From Marininema halotolerans (GTDB lineage: Bacteria; Bacillota; Bacilli; Thermoactinomycetales; DSM-45169), in contig NZ_FPAA01000005.1 of the NCBI RefSeq assembly GCF_900116235.1, positions 124,001-188,000 on the forward strand: DNA of 64,000 nucleotides, written 5' to 3'. Each line of letters opens with the position of its first letter. Position 1 is the stretch's first letter. The notes under the pieces were generated by a model. The model was not told the DNA's origin, made no database searches, and worked only from the letters and a program-made list of their open reading frames with translations. The position numbers were made by a program, and so were the translations under genes. Below are positions 42,809-52,200 of this stretch, piece after piece.

Positions 42809-44311
42809 TTATAAACGCCGTTTCGCATGACGAACGAGGGCAGGATGGTTAATGGTTAGTTCTTGAGCAAGCTGTTCAAACAACTGTTGGATATCCCACT
42901 GTGCCTCAGGGGAAGTGCGTAAGTTGATTAAATGATAAAGCTCCCACAAACTAGCGGTAGCGGTAACTTGGCGATGATGGGCGTTTGTAATACAGTAAGG
43001 GGCAGCTTCTGGGCACTCTTTTTCTAATCCTAGTGCCACTTCCTCAGCTTTTGTCATAAAGGATTGAAAATGTTGAGTTAAGCCAGCTTCCCGAATGTGG
43101 GGCGGAATGGTATAGCCTAAATTGATGGTGGGTTCACCAAAGGTGAAGTGAGTCCCTCGGTTATGTCGTAATAGCTGATGCCAGTTTGCTTCTGAGATGG
43201 AGCATTCAAAGTGATAAGAGAGATGCTTGAAAATATCCATCGGATTATCAAAGAACCGTAATCGGGAGAATGCTTCCTCCATCCAATGTTCTTTGTCAGT
43301 ACGATTCCAAGTGTTGGCAAGTGTAGTTGCTTCCTCATAGGAGAGGCGATGTTCACTAATCAGAATCTGTTGACAGAGTAGGGTAAGCGCTTGGTCATAG
43401 TCCGGTAGCTGAACAAATTGAGCGATCGGACCCTCATGGGCGTGTCCTCGTAAATGATGGTTGGCCGGAACAATCATTTTTTTACGAAGGGCTGTCCGAG
43501 ATTCTAGCAAATAATCATTGGGACGGACGTGCTTTAATAGCGTAGGAATTACTTGAGAAATTTCTTTCTCTAATTGCCGTGCGAGGTTCTGTGATTCTTG
43601 ATGAGAGCTCGATAAGAGCCGTACGATGGTATCTCGTAACGCTCTTCCATTTCCACTCATCCCCAAACTTGTAGAAGTAGCTAATGTGAGTACATAACGG
43701 GCATCCTCAAAAGCGATTTTTTCCACGCGAGAACGAAAACGGCGTTCATTTTCCCCTTCTTCCTGGGGCAAGGTTGTCGTTAGATAGGGGATCAACCCAT
43801 CTAATAAAGCTTCATAGGTGTCATACGCTTTTTCTTGCAGAGTAAGGTAGGATTCCTTCGCTGAGGGATGATTCTTTAATTCAAGGGGTGTGAAGAATTG
43901 TCCCCGTTTTGGTCGTTGGTAACGTTGGCTGTATTCGGTAAAACTATTAAAAGTATTGGCCAATTCAAGTTCGGCAGAAGCCAATCGACTGATGTTTTCT
44001 ACTCCAAGGTGAGCCGTGGCGTGTTCTGCAACGCTGGAGTGACCATATCCTACAACCCACTTCTCATGAAAACGAGCGGCTTTTTCGGAATACTTGGTGG
44101 CCATGCCTCCTGCTGAAGCAGTTACACCTAATTCATCATCCTGCATCAATTGTGCAAGATTGTCCCGAAAACTGGCGGAGCTACGGCTTACGTATGCAAA
44201 AATAACAGCGATCACTTCTTCAGGAAGATTGAAGATGGCGTAGACATCTTGATCCAAATTGGACACGTAACGGGTGAGGTCAGGGGAGTGATTATTTAAA
44301 GTGGTCATCAT
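42809..44311 (-). CDS. Double-length FAD-dependent thymidylate synthase (ThyX)-like protein
   Basis: 500 residues, about twice the length of ThyX, with two ThyX-like halves. In the first half YGHSSVAEHATAHLGVENISRLASAELELANTFNSFTEYSQRYQRP matches the ThyX core (GH..EH..F... then RHRxxSxNExSxRY), but the RHR triplet is replaced by Ala-Asn-Thr. In the second half ISEANWHQLLRHNRGTHF retains an RH-R-like motif in the equivalent place. So a pseudo-dimer with one degenerate motif; methylation of dUMP is uncertain. Start at the ATG at 44311 with AGGAGG 4 bases before; the next ATG (44308) is at 7 bases and equally good. Confidence 0.65.
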   Translation of the reverse strand: MMTTLNNHSPDLTRYVSNLDQDVYAIFNLPEEVIAVIFAYVSRSSASFRDNLAQLMQDDELGVTASAGGMATKYSEKAARFHEKWVVGYGHSSVAEHATAHLGVENISRLASAELELANTFNSFTEYSQRYQRPKRGQFFTPLELKNHPSAKESYLTLQEKAYDTYEALLDGLIPYLTTTLPQEEGENERRFRSRVEKIAFEDARYVLTLATSTSLGMSGNGRALRDTIVRLLSSSHQESQNLARQLEKEISQVIPTLLKHVRPNDYLLESRTALRKKMIVPANHHLRGHAHEGPIAQFVQLPDYDQALTLLCQQILISEHRLSYEEATTLANTWNRTDKEHWMEEAFSRLRFFDNPMDIFKHLSYHFECSISEANWHQLLRHNRGTHFTFGEPTINLGYTIPPHIREAGLTQHFQSFMTKAEEVALGLEKECPEAAPYCITNAHHRQVTATASLWELYHLINLRTSPEAQWDIQQLFEQLAQELTINHPALVRHAKRRL

Positions 44312-44716
44312 AGTACCTCCTAGGGTGATTCTATGTAGCAAAAGGATATCTCAAAAGGAAGAGGAAGAGAGACCAAAATGCTTACATGTCAGTGACTAAA
44401 CTGTCTTTCCATTCTAGTGGATGAAGGCATCTACATCAAGATAAGAGAACGGGAGTGTACCCTGGGAAAAAGAAGACGGAGTGAGAAACAAGCTGTTCTA
44501 CTGGACAAGCCACGGTGCATAAAAAGTGTTAAAGGGAAGTAGCAAGATAATGGATATGGAGAAAAGGAATTATTATTGGTAAATTTAAGTATTTGAAAGG
44601 GGGAGGAGTTCACCAATCCGATATCGAATATAATTATTTGAATAAGAATTCATAATCATTGGCAGATTTAAACTGGCATTTATTGTATGAACTTTCTTTG
44701 GATTTGAGGTGTCTTC
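44312..44716. other. Intergenic region upstream of the peptide ABC operon
   Basis: About 400 bases between divergent units. TATAAT occurs at about 44629 without a good -35 partner. AATTATTTGAATAAG nearby has a weak likeness to a CodY site (10 of 15). No RNA gene or plausible coding frame with a ribosome site was seen. Confidence 0.4.
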
Positions 44717-45736
44717 ATGACAAAAACCTTACTTGAAATTAAGGAATTCAAAATGCATTTTCACACAGACAAAGGAGTCGTGAAGGCAGTTGACGGTATT
44801 GACCTCTCCGTAAATGAAGGAGAAGTTGTTGGATTGGTAGGGGAATCCGGTTGTGGGAAGAGTGTAACTTCTCTTTCTGTGATGGGCTTAGTGCCAACGC
44901 CTCCTGGTAAAGTGGAGGCAGGTTCGATTCAACTTGCTGGGCGTGATCTGACTCGATTGAAAAGAAGGGAATGGCGGCAAGTACGTGGGAATGAAGTGGC
45001 AATGATTTTTCAAGAACCCATGACGTCGCTGAATCCGGTTTTTACAGTGGGGAGTCAGATGATTGAAGCGATACGCCAACATCGGCAGGTTGGAAAGAAA
45101 GAGGCTCGCCATCGCGCGGGGGAAGCCTTACGTGAAGTAGGAATCTCTCGGGATAGTATTTTGGATGAATATCCTCATCAGTTGTCAGGGGGTATGCGAC
45201 AACGTGTGATGATCGCGATGGCGATGGTATGTGAGCCAAAGTTGTTGATTGCGGATGAGCCAACCACTGCCTTGGATGTAACCATTCAGGCTCAAATATT
45301 GGATTTGATGCGGCGACTCAACCAAGAGAAGGGAACAGCAATTTTAATGATTACCCACGATCTTGGTGTGGTGGCAGAAATGTGTTCCCGTGTTGTCGTG
45401 ATGTATGCGGGTCAAGTGGTTGAGGAGGCAGATGTAAACACCCTCTTCTCCAACCCAAAACATCCATACACTGCCGGTTTACTCCGCTCAATTCCACAAT
45501 TGGACAAGCGGAGTGATCGGTTGTATTCCATACCTGGAAATGTGCCGAACCCTCGGCAGATGCCGACGGGGTGTCGGTTTGCTCCACGGTGTGAGCATGT
45601 GCAATCGATTTGTCTGGATCGAGAGCCTCCTCTTTTTCATATAACCACAGGGGATCACACCAGTCGTTGTTGGTTACATGGTACGGAGAAGGAGGATGTG
45701 GATCGTGACAGCAGTCGAGACGTTGTTAGAAGTTAA
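44717..45736 (+). CDS. Peptide ABC transporter ATP-binding protein (OppD/DppD type)
   Basis: 339 residues. First gene of a five-gene peptide importer. Walker A GESGCGKS, the Q-loop [11 protein letters not shown], signature [15 protein letters not shown], Walker [13 protein letters not shown] and H-loop MITHDLGVV are present. The C-terminal extension has the [14 protein letters not shown] cysteine motif of Opp/Dpp ATPases (4Fe-4S-like, AppF/OppD tail). GAGGTG precedes the ATG. It overlaps the next gene's start by 32 bases. The order ATPase-ATPase-binding protein-permease-permease equals that of the Bacillus app operon. Confidence 0.93.
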   Translation: MTKTLLEIKEFKMHFHTDKGVVKAVDGIDLSVNEGEVVGLVGESGCGKSVTSLSVMGLVPTPPGKVEAGSIQLAGRDLTRLKRREWRQVRGNEVAMIFQEPMTSLNPVFTVGSQMIEAIRQHRQVGKKEARHRAGEALREVGISRDSILDEYPHQLSGGMRQRVMIAMAMVCEPKLLIADEPTTALDVTIQAQILDLMRRLNQEKGTAILMITHDLGVVAEMCSRVVVMYAGQVVEEADVNTLFSNPKHPYTAGLLRSIPQLDKRSDRLYSIPGNVPNPRQMPTGCRFAPRCEHVQSICLDREPPLFHITTGDHTSRCWLHGTEKEDVDRDSSRDVVRS

Positions 45737-46682
45737 ACACCTCAAGAAGTACTACCCCATCCACGGGGGCGTTTTTGGAAGAAAAATTGGGGAAGTCAAA
45801 GCAGTGGATGATGTCTCGTTTACTGTTAGAAAAGGGGAAACCCTTGGAATTGTTGGGGAATCCGGTTGTGGCAAGTCGACGACGGGAAGAAGTATTCTTC
45901 GCTTAGAAGAGCCGACTGCCGGTTCGATTCGCTTTGCAGATGAAGAACTGACTAATCTCTCTGGTGAAAACATGCGTCGTATGCGTCGAGAGATTCAAAT
46001 GGTTTTTCAAGATCCTTTTGCTTCGCTGAACCCGAGAAGGACAGCTGGAGCAGCGATTATCGAACCCCTTGAGGTACATGGGTTAGGGAACCGACAAGAG
46101 CGAAGGGATAAGATGAAAGAGTTACTCTCCGTAGTTGGGCTTGATTCCTATCATGGTGAGCGATACCCCCATCAATTTAGTGGAGGACAGCGCCAACGTA
46201 TTGGGATTGCACGTGCGTTAGCAGTGCAACCCAAGCTGATTGTCGCTGATGAACCAGTGTCCGCACTGGATGTCTCCATTCAATCCCAAGTATTAAATCT
46301 GATGGAAGATCTTCAAGATCAGTTTAACCTCACCTATGTATTTATCGCTCATGATCTTAGTGTGGTTCGCCATATCAGTGACCGAGTTGGCGTGATGTAT
46401 TTGGGAGGAATGGTAGAGTTAGCGGATCGTGATGAACTTTATGATCACCCACTCCATCCCTATACTCAAGCGCTCCTTTCGGCTGTACCTGTACCTGATC
46501 CTACGGCAAATCGTGAGCGTATCATTCTTTCAGGGGATGTTCCAAGCCCGGCAGACCCTCCACAAGGGTGCACTTTTCACACACGTTGTCCCCATGTAAT
46601 GGATGTTTGCCGTGAAGTGCGACCCTCCTTCAATAATTATGGTGGGAATCACTTCGCAGCTTGCCATCTATTGGAAAAATAA
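45705..46682 (+). CDS. Peptide ABC transporter ATP-binding protein (OppF/DppF type)
   Basis: 325 residues from the GTG at 45705, which is 9 bases from AAGGAGG; an ATG at 45696 touches that site. Walker [10 protein letters not shown], signature [15 protein letters not shown], Walker [15 protein letters not shown], and the C-terminal [14 protein letters not shown] motif are complete. It pairs with the upstream ATPase as a heterodimer. The reading frame begins inside the previous gene, so translational coupling is likely. Confidence 0.93.
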   Translation: MTAVETLLEVKHLKKYYPIHGGVFGRKIGEVKAVDDVSFTVRKGETLGIVGESGCGKSTTGRSILRLEEPTAGSIRFADEELTNLSGENMRRMRREIQMVFQDPFASLNPRRTAGAAIIEPLEVHGLGNRQERRDKMKELLSVVGLDSYHGERYPHQFSGGQRQRIGIARALAVQPKLIVADEPVSALDVSIQSQVLNLMEDLQDQFNLTYVFIAHDLSVVRHISDRVGVMYLGGMVELADRDELYDHPLHPYTQALLSAVPVPDPTANRERIILSGDVPSPADPPQGCTFHTRCPHVMDVCREVRPSFNNYGGNHFAACHLLEK

Positions 46683-46756
46683 AAATGTTCAGAAGGAATT
46701 ACTCATCCCATCAAAGAAATACCCATCTTTATAACGTTTAGGAGGTTGATCGACTG

Positions 46757-48373
46757 ATGAATATGCGTAAATCGACGGTAATTGGACTTGCATTAATTTT
46801 TGTATTTTCTTCTGTTTTGGTTGCCTGTGGTAGTAAGGATGCTAGCAGTAATGGAAAAACCCTTATCTGGGGTCGGGGAGCGGATACAAAATCCTTGGAT
46901 CCTGCACAAGTGACTGATGGAGAGTCGCTGAAGGTGACGAAAAATATCTACGATACCTTGGTTGATTATAAAGAAGAGAATACGGAAGTGGAGCCCGGGC
47001 TTGCTGAGAGTTGGGAAACTTCTAAAGATCAAAAAACATGGACCTTTCACTTGAAAAAAGGGGTTAAATTCCAGGATGGCTCGGATTTTAATGCCGAAGC
47101 AGTGGTTTTCAATTTTGAACGGTGGATGGATAAAAAGAATCCCTACCATAAGGGAGGGGAATTCCCTTATTACGGCTATATGTTTGGTGGATATAAAGGG
47201 GATAAGGGACATGTGATCAACGAAGTGAAAGCGGTAGATGAAAACACCGTTCAGTTTACCCTGAAAGAGCCCCAAGGGCCATTTTTGGCAAACATAGCGA
47301 TGCCTCCTTTTGCGATAGCCTCTCCGAAGGCGATTAAAAAGGATCCAGAGGGCCTTGGGAAACATCCTGTAGGGACCGGCCCCTTTACCTTTGAAAAATG
47401 GAAGAAAAACGATACGATCACACTGAAAAAGAATAAAGACTATTGGAAAAAAGGATTCCCTAAACTTGATAAAGTGATCTTTAAGTCGATGCCAGATAAT
47501 AGCGCACGGTTTACCGCTTTGCAATCAGGTGAGATTGATGTCATGGATGGATTAAATCCGGATGATGCCAAGACAGTGAAGCAAAACAGCAAGTTGAAAT
47601 TGAGCGAACAACAAGGCATGAATGTAGCGTACCTCGCGTTCAATATGGATAAAGATACACCGGTGAAGGATAAGAAAGTGCGTCAAGCATTGAACTATGC
47701 GGTTGATAAACAGTCGATCATTAAAAGTGTGTATGCCGGACTTGCCACTCCTGCGATTAATCCGATGCCGGATTCCATCTGGGGATTCAATAAAAATGTG
47801 AAGGATTATTCCTTTGATTTAGAAAAAGCGAAGAAGCTACTGAAAGAAGCAGGTTATGAAAAAGGATTTAAATTAGAACTGTACGCACCTAGCGACCCAA
47901 GGCCTTATATGCCGGATGGCCGGAAAGTAGCTGAAGTGATCCAATCCGATTGGAAAAAAATCGGTGTTGATGTAAAGATCGTCTCTTACGATTGGCAAAC
48001 CTATCTAGATCGAACAGGTAAGGGACAACACGAAGCCGCTCTATTTGGTTGGAGTGGAGATAATGGGGATCCCGATAACTTCTTATATGTGTTGCTAGAT
48101 AAAGATAATACGCGTACACCCGATGCTGGGAACATCTCCTTCTATAAGAGTGACTCGTTGCATAAGGACTTGATCAAAGCGCAACGTAGTACGGATAAAA
48201 ATGAGCGCACGAAACTCTACGAAGATGCACAAGAAATTATCAAAGACGATGCCCCATGGGTACCACTCGTTCATGCAACACCGGGGATTGCCTATCAGTC
48301 TTATGTGAAAAATGGAAACTTCACTCATCCATTAAATAACGATAAATTAGTAAAAATGGACATCCAGAAGTAA
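46757..48373 (+). CDS. Peptide-binding lipoprotein (SBP family 5, DppA/OppA type)
   Basis: 538 residues. Signal peptide with lipobox LVAC (Cys24), so anchored outside the membrane. The family 5 core is clear: GADTKSLDPAQVTDGES, YKEENTEVEPGLAESWETSKDQKTWTFHLKKGVKFQDG, HPVGTGPFTFEKW, and QGMNVAYLAFNMDKDTPVKDKKVRQALNYAVDK. It is closer to DppA than to long OppA proteins, so di- to tetrapeptides are a guess. AGGAGG precedes the ATG. A terminator-like hairpin just after the stop is expected to raise its amount over the permeases. Confidence 0.95.
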   Translation: MNMRKSTVIGLALIFVFSSVLVACGSKDASSNGKTLIWGRGADTKSLDPAQVTDGESLKVTKNIYDTLVDYKEENTEVEPGLAESWETSKDQKTWTFHLKKGVKFQDGSDFNAEAVVFNFERWMDKKNPYHKGGEFPYYGYMFGGYKGDKGHVINEVKAVDENTVQFTLKEPQGPFLANIAMPPFAIASPKAIKKDPEGLGKHPVGTGPFTFEKWKKNDTITLKKNKDYWKKGFPKLDKVIFKSMPDNSARFTALQSGEIDVMDGLNPDDAKTVKQNSKLKLSEQQGMNVAYLAFNMDKDTPVKDKKVRQALNYAVDKQSIIKSVYAGLATPAINPMPDSIWGFNKNVKDYSFDLEKAKKLLKEAGYEKGFKLELYAPSDPRPYMPDGRKVAEVIQSDWKKIGVDVKIVSYDWQTYLDRTGKGQHEAALFGWSGDNGDPDNFLYVLLDKDNTRTPDAGNISFYKSDSLHKDLIKAQRSTDKNERTKLYEDAQEIIKDDAPWVPLVHATPGIAYQSYVKNGNFTHPLNNDKLVKMDIQK

Positions 48374-48383
48374 AGAACAGGGG

Positions 48384-48419
48384 CGGCGTTGCGGAATGGC
48401 GCAATGCCGTTCTTTTTTT
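48384..48419 (+). terminator. Intra-operon attenuator after the binding-protein gene
   Basis: CGGCGTTGCG/CGCAATGCCG stem (one G-T pair) with a 6-base loop and a T-rich run, between the binding-protein and permease genes. Confidence 0.8.
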
Positions 48420-48481
48420 CTAACTAGGACGAGCACTAGTTATTGGATATCGATGGTTGAGGAAAGGTTGGTGCAACGGCG

Positions 48482-49492
48482 GTGCTATCCTATACATTTC
48501 GTAGGTTACTCATGTTGATCCCAGTATTGATTGGGATGTCAATCATTACGTTCTCGATTGTTCATGCTATTCCTGGTGATCCAGCGAAGGCGATATTAGG
48601 GGAGAAAGCAACTCCAGAAGCGGTCGCACAATTGAAAGAGAGTATGGGGTTAGGAAAACCTTTGTTCATTCAATACGTAGATTATGTGAAGGGGATTCTA
48701 TCCGGAGATTTGGGTACCTCGTTTATCACAAAAACGTCTGTAGCAGAGGAAATTGGTCCTTATCTTGCGGCAACCATGGAACTTTCCTTTGCAGCGATGG
48801 TAATTGCGGTTTTCTTTGGGATGAATCTCGGGATTTTAGCTGCCTGGAGACATAATACCGGGGTAGACTATACCGCTATGGTAATTGCCATTATTGGTGT
48901 ATCCGTTCCTGTTTTTTGGCTAGGGTTAATGGAACAGTGGGTTTTTGCACAAGATCTCAGCTGGTTACCCTCTAATGGCCGAATTGATGCTCGAATGGGC
49001 TTTGAACCGATTACCAACTTTTATTTTATTGATGCCCTGATTCAAGGTGATTTTGTAGCCTTTGGCGATGCTTTTCGCCATATCATTCTGCCTGCGGTGG
49101 CATTAGGTACGATCCCAATGGCGTATATTGCTCGAATGACCCGTTCCAGCATGTTAGAAGTCATGCGCTCTGATTATATACGGACGGTTCGGGCAAAGGG
49201 TGTAAGTGAATTTCTTATCATTTATAAGCACACGTTGCGAAACGCCTTTATTCCGATTTTGACGGTTTTCGGACTACAGATGGGTCTGTTACTTGGAGGA
49301 GCCATTTTAACAGAAACGATTTTTAGTTGGCCAGGTATCGGGCGGTATGTCTATGAAGCGATTAATAATCGTGATTATCCCGTTATTCAATCGGGTATTT
49401 TAATCATTGCTTTTATCTTTGTTATGATTAACCTCATTGTGGATTTGTTGTATGCCTGGATTGATCCACGCATTCAATATGGGAAGGAGTGA
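48482..49492 (+). CDS. Peptide ABC transporter permease (OppB/DppB type)
   Basis: 336 residues, about six membrane segments. MLSYTFRRLLMLIPVLIGMSIITFSIVHAIPGDPA is the characteristic N terminus; the ABC-contact EAA loop is YIRTVRAKGVSEFLIIYKHTLRNAFIPILTVFG. The GTG at 48482 is the start, with no ideal ribosome site (AAAGG is 15 bases upstream). The gene overlaps nothing but is followed directly by the second permease. Confidence 0.93.
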   Translation: MLSYTFRRLLMLIPVLIGMSIITFSIVHAIPGDPAKAILGEKATPEAVAQLKESMGLGKPLFIQYVDYVKGILSGDLGTSFITKTSVAEEIGPYLAATMELSFAAMVIAVFFGMNLGILAAWRHNTGVDYTAMVIAIIGVSVPVFWLGLMEQWVFAQDLSWLPSNGRIDARMGFEPITNFYFIDALIQGDFVAFGDAFRHIILPAVALGTIPMAYIARMTRSSMLEVMRSDYIRTVRAKGVSEFLIIYKHTLRNAFIPILTVFGLQMGLLLGGAILTETIFSWPGIGRYVYEAINNRDYPVIQSGILIIAFIFVMINLIVDLLYAWIDPRIQYGKE

Positions 49493-49499
49493 GCCAAGT

Positions 49500-50414
49500 A
49501 TGTCAGCGAATACTACGATGCCTACACCAACTCCAAGCCCTGTACCTAAGAAGAATGAGCCGAAAATCGAAGGGACTAGCCGACTTCATGAGGGATGGCG
49601 TAGTTTCCTGAAGAGTAAATCGGCTGTAATCGGTGCGGGAATTGTTCTTGTCATTCTATTGATTGCCATTATTGGACCGATGCTATTAACCTTTGGCTAT
49701 AACGAGGTTGATGCAAACTCACGGCTGGCTGCTCCTTCAGCTGAACATTGGTTTGGTACGGATGATTTAGGTAGAGACGTGTTTGCGAGAGTGATCAATG
49801 GGGCACGTATATCCCTCTGGGTAGGTTTCTTTGCCGTCTCTGGTTCAATTGTTGTCGGGTCCCTTTTGGGACTATTGGCAGGATATTATGGACGCTGGCT
49901 CGATGTACTGATCTCTCGTATATTTGATATCCTACTAGCATTTCCAGGTATTTTGTTAGCCATTGCGATTGTAGCCATGTTGGGTCCAAGTCTTAAAAAT
50001 GCGATGTACGCCATTGCCATCATTAATGTACCGACCTTTGGTCGTTTAATGCGATCGAGGGTATTAGCTGTAAAGCAGGAGGATTTTGTGCTAGCGGCCA
50101 AGGCGATTGGGATGAAGGACCGTCGCATACTCTTTACGCACATTCTCCCTAATTCCTGGACGCCGATCATGGTACAAGGAACGCTTAATTTTGCCATTGC
50201 TGTTATTGAAGCAGCAGGGCTCGGCTTTCTGGGCTTGGGTGCACAACCACCCGAACCGGAGTGGGGAAAGATGCTCTCGGATTGCCGACAGTATATTCAA
50301 TCAGCCCCTTGGACAATGATTTTTCCTGGATTAGCGATTATGTTTACGGTTCTTGGATTTAACTTGTTGGGAGATGGACTCCGTGATATTTTGGATCCCC
50401 GAATGAAACAGTAA
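49500..50414 (+). CDS. Peptide ABC transporter permease (OppC/DppC type)
   Basis: 304 residues from the ATG at 49500, after AAGGAG; 7 bases downstream of the previous stop. A Pro/Thr-rich cytosolic start is followed by an OppC N-terminal segment (RSFLKSKSAVIGAGIVLVILLIAIIGPML), HWFGTDDLGRDVFARVINGARISLWVG, and the EAA loop DFVLAAKAIGMKDRRILFTHILPNSWTPIMVQ. About six membrane helices. It closes the operon at a strong terminator. Confidence 0.94.
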   Translation: MSANTTMPTPTPSPVPKKNEPKIEGTSRLHEGWRSFLKSKSAVIGAGIVLVILLIAIIGPMLLTFGYNEVDANSRLAAPSAEHWFGTDDLGRDVFARVINGARISLWVGFFAVSGSIVVGSLLGLLAGYYGRWLDVLISRIFDILLAFPGILLAIAIVAMLGPSLKNAMYAIAIINVPTFGRLMRSRVLAVKQEDFVLAAKAIGMKDRRILFTHILPNSWTPIMVQGTLNFAIAVIEAAGLGFLGLGAQPPEPEWGKMLSDCRQYIQSAPWTMIFPGLAIMFTVLGFNLLGDGLRDILDPRMKQ

Positions 50415-50419
50415 TTGAT

Positions 50420-50450
50420 AAAACCCAGCGCTTGATAAGCGCTGGGTTTT
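50420..50450 (+). terminator. Terminator of the peptide ABC operon
   Basis: Perfect 14-bp stem AAAACCCAGCGCTT with its complement and a GAT loop. Confidence 0.93.
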
Positions 50451-50538
50451 ATTCTTCCTCACCAAGGGATCCTCTCTTTAAGGACTGAGTGACTTGGGTT
50501 AAGATGAAGAGAAGTTGATCGGATAGGAGGCGATGCCC

Positions 50539-51489
50539 TTGCAACCCATACAGATGGTTGATTGGGGTTTTGATATCCATATGGTAGAGGGTTATGATCT
50601 GGGGTTACCAGGACGAACAGGAATCTATATGATTGAAGGTGAAGAGCTAACGCTTGTGGAAACAGGTCCAAGCCCCTCTGTTCCATACATTCTTGAAGGG
50701 TTAAAAAAGCGAGGCCATGCTCTGGAAGAGGTAAAAAATGTGATTGTGACTCACATTCATCTGGATCATGCAGGGGGTGCGGGACTTCTCCTACAACATT
50801 GTCCCAATGCCCGTGTGATTGTCCATCCACGAGGGGCTCGTCATCTAGCCGATCCGAGTCGTTTAATCGAAGGGGCTAAGATGGTATATGGTGAGCAATT
50901 TCAATCTCTCTTTGATCCGATTGTACCCATTGACAACGATCGATTAATCATTCGAGAGGATAAAGAGACCCTTGATATTGGCAAAGGGCATCATCTGACC
51001 TTTCTCGATAGTCCAGGGCATGCGGCCCATCACTTTAGTATATTTGATCCAGTATCCAAGGGGATATTTACAGGGGATACTGCAGGGATCTTTTATCATC
51101 AAACGTTGGAATACGGATTTTCATTTTGTTTGCCTTCCACTTCACCCAATCAATTCGATCCCGATGCCATGCGTCATTCCATTGCTCGATTTGAAGCGAT
51201 GGAGCCTGAACGCCTCTTCTTTGGTCATTTTGGCATGATGGAGGATCCACGGGTTGCATTTAATCAAGTGCGAAGGGGGCTGAATCATTTTATCGATACA
51301 GCAATGGAAGCTCTTCAACAAAATGAGGGTGCGAAAGGGATCGAAAAAAGGTTAAAAGATCATTATCACTCTTATCTATTGGAGAAGGGAATGCCAGAAG
51401 GCCATGATGTTTTTACTATCATGGACCTTGACCTATCGGTATCGGCGATGGGAATAGAACACTATTGGCATAAAACTAGAAGTAGTTAA
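50539..51489 (+). CDS. Metallo-beta-lactamase-fold hydrolase
   Basis: 316 residues. HIHLDHAGG gives the HxHxDH zinc motif, DSPGHAAHHFSIFD the following His, IFTGDTAGIFY the bridging Asp and FFGHFGMM the last His, so a dinuclear site is complete. The length and a helical C terminus (EALQQNEGAKGIEKRLKDHYHSYLLEKG) fit glyoxalase II / RNase-unlike MBL hydrolases; the substrate is unknown. AGGAGG is 8 bases from the TTG at 50539 and only 2 from the ATG at 50533, so TTG is preferred. Confidence 0.87.
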   Translation: MQPIQMVDWGFDIHMVEGYDLGLPGRTGIYMIEGEELTLVETGPSPSVPYILEGLKKRGHALEEVKNVIVTHIHLDHAGGAGLLLQHCPNARVIVHPRGARHLADPSRLIEGAKMVYGEQFQSLFDPIVPIDNDRLIIREDKETLDIGKGHHLTFLDSPGHAAHHFSIFDPVSKGIFTGDTAGIFYHQTLEYGFSFCLPSTSPNQFDPDAMRHSIARFEAMEPERLFFGHFGMMEDPRVAFNQVRRGLNHFIDTAMEALQQNEGAKGIEKRLKDHYHSYLLEKGMPEGHDVFTIMDLDLSVSAMGIEHYWHKTRSS

Positions 51490-51508
51490 TAGAAGGGAAG
51501 TAGTTGCG

Positions 51509-51736
51509 ATGGAAGTAATCGTCTATTCAAAACCTCATTGCATCGAGTGTAATCTCGTCAAAAGGTTTTTAAACGATCATAAAGTAAACTACGAGGTACG
51601 AGATTGTGGAAGTGAGCCGCACTATTTAGAAGAAGTAAAGAAGATGGGTTTTCTTGGTGTACCTGTCACAGTGATCAATGGAATCCCGATTCACGGTTTG
51701 CGAACGGATCAATTGTTACAAGCACTGGAGCGTTGA
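51509..51736 (+). CDS. Glutaredoxin-family protein (NrdH/YtnI-like)
   Basis: 75 residues: one thioredoxin-fold domain. VIVYSKPHCIECNLVKRFL has a CxxC redox centre (CIEC), GFLGVPVTVINGIPIHGLRTDQLLQAL the cis-Pro loop and the glutathione-type last helix. The size and sequence fit glutaredoxin-like NrdH/YtnI proteins. It is 19 bases after the MBL hydrolase gene, so they are cotranscribed. Confidence 0.87.
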   Translation: MEVIVYSKPHCIECNLVKRFLNDHKVNYEVRDCGSEPHYLEEVKKMGFLGVPVTVINGIPIHGLRTDQLLQALER

Positions 51737-51760
51737 TTGCCAATTATATCGATGGGATTT

Positions 51761-51798
51761 ACAAACATGCCGCTTCCTTTAAGGAGGGGCATGTTTGT
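51761..51798 (+). terminator. Terminator of the MBL-glutaredoxin pair
   Basis: An 11-bp stem ACAAACATGCC/GGCATGTTTGT with a partly paired inner CTTCC/GGAGG part. Confidence 0.8.
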
Positions 51799-51919
51799 TG
51801 TGGTTGAATATCGAAGGCTTCAAATAGCGGATGAAAACGTCCCTCAAGTATAAATGTAGTAATAACTGGATGCCTATGGTTTTTTTCAAGAGAAGTCTTC
51901 TCTTTTCAGAGAAACCCAC

Positions 51920-51925
51920 TATAAT
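51920..51925 (+). promoter_or_regulatory. Probable -10 box of the riboswitch transcript
   Basis: TATAAT just upstream of the riboswitch. The -35 is weak. An inverted repeat AAGAGAAG-T-CTTCTCTT (51888-51904) lies in the -35 region and may be an operator. Confidence 0.5.
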
Positions 51926-51975
51926 GGAAAGAGTGTTGCTAACCGAATAACAGACTATCAAATCCATTCAATCGC

Positions 51976-52147
51976 CAAATCTGTAAAGAGCGGGGGACCC
52001 GATAAATAGGGGTGAATTCTGCAGGATGATGCAGATAGGGAAGAACTCTTCCAAACCCGAACCCGTCAGCTAACCCCGTAGGCGTTGATAGAGGAGTGGT
52101 GTATTCGTTTATGGAAAGCCATAGATATCCACTTCTGTGGTTTTTTT
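51976..52147 (+). ncRNA. Cyclic di-AMP riboswitch (ydaO/yuaA type)
   Basis: The aptamer shows the conserved blocks of the ydaO motif in order: CGGGGGACCCGATAAATAGG, GGGTGAATTCTGCAGG, ATAGGGAAGAACTCTTCC, AACCCGAACCCGTCAGCTAA, CCCCGTAGGCGTTGATAGAGGAG. It is followed by an intrinsic terminator at 52119-52147 (stem CCATAGA/TCTGTGG, then seven T). GGAGTGG (52093-52099) can pair with CCACTTC (52129-52135), a plausible antiterminator, so binding of c-di-AMP should favour termination. It controls the symporter and kimA genes downstream. Confidence 0.92.
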
Positions 52148-52200
52148 ATTTGCCAAGAAATAGAGATTAGAAGGTATTATATCCATCGAGGTGAACACAT

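Noticed and set aside
44625-44650. Possible CodY site and TATAAT upstream of the peptide ABC operon
   Set aside because: Five mismatches to the CodY consensus and no -35 partner at a proper distance.
46793-47524. Long minus-strand open frame (243 codons) inside the binding-protein gene
   Set aside because: It is antisense to a well-supported lipoprotein gene, has no ribosome site and its translation is Phe/Ile/Arg-rich without any domain.
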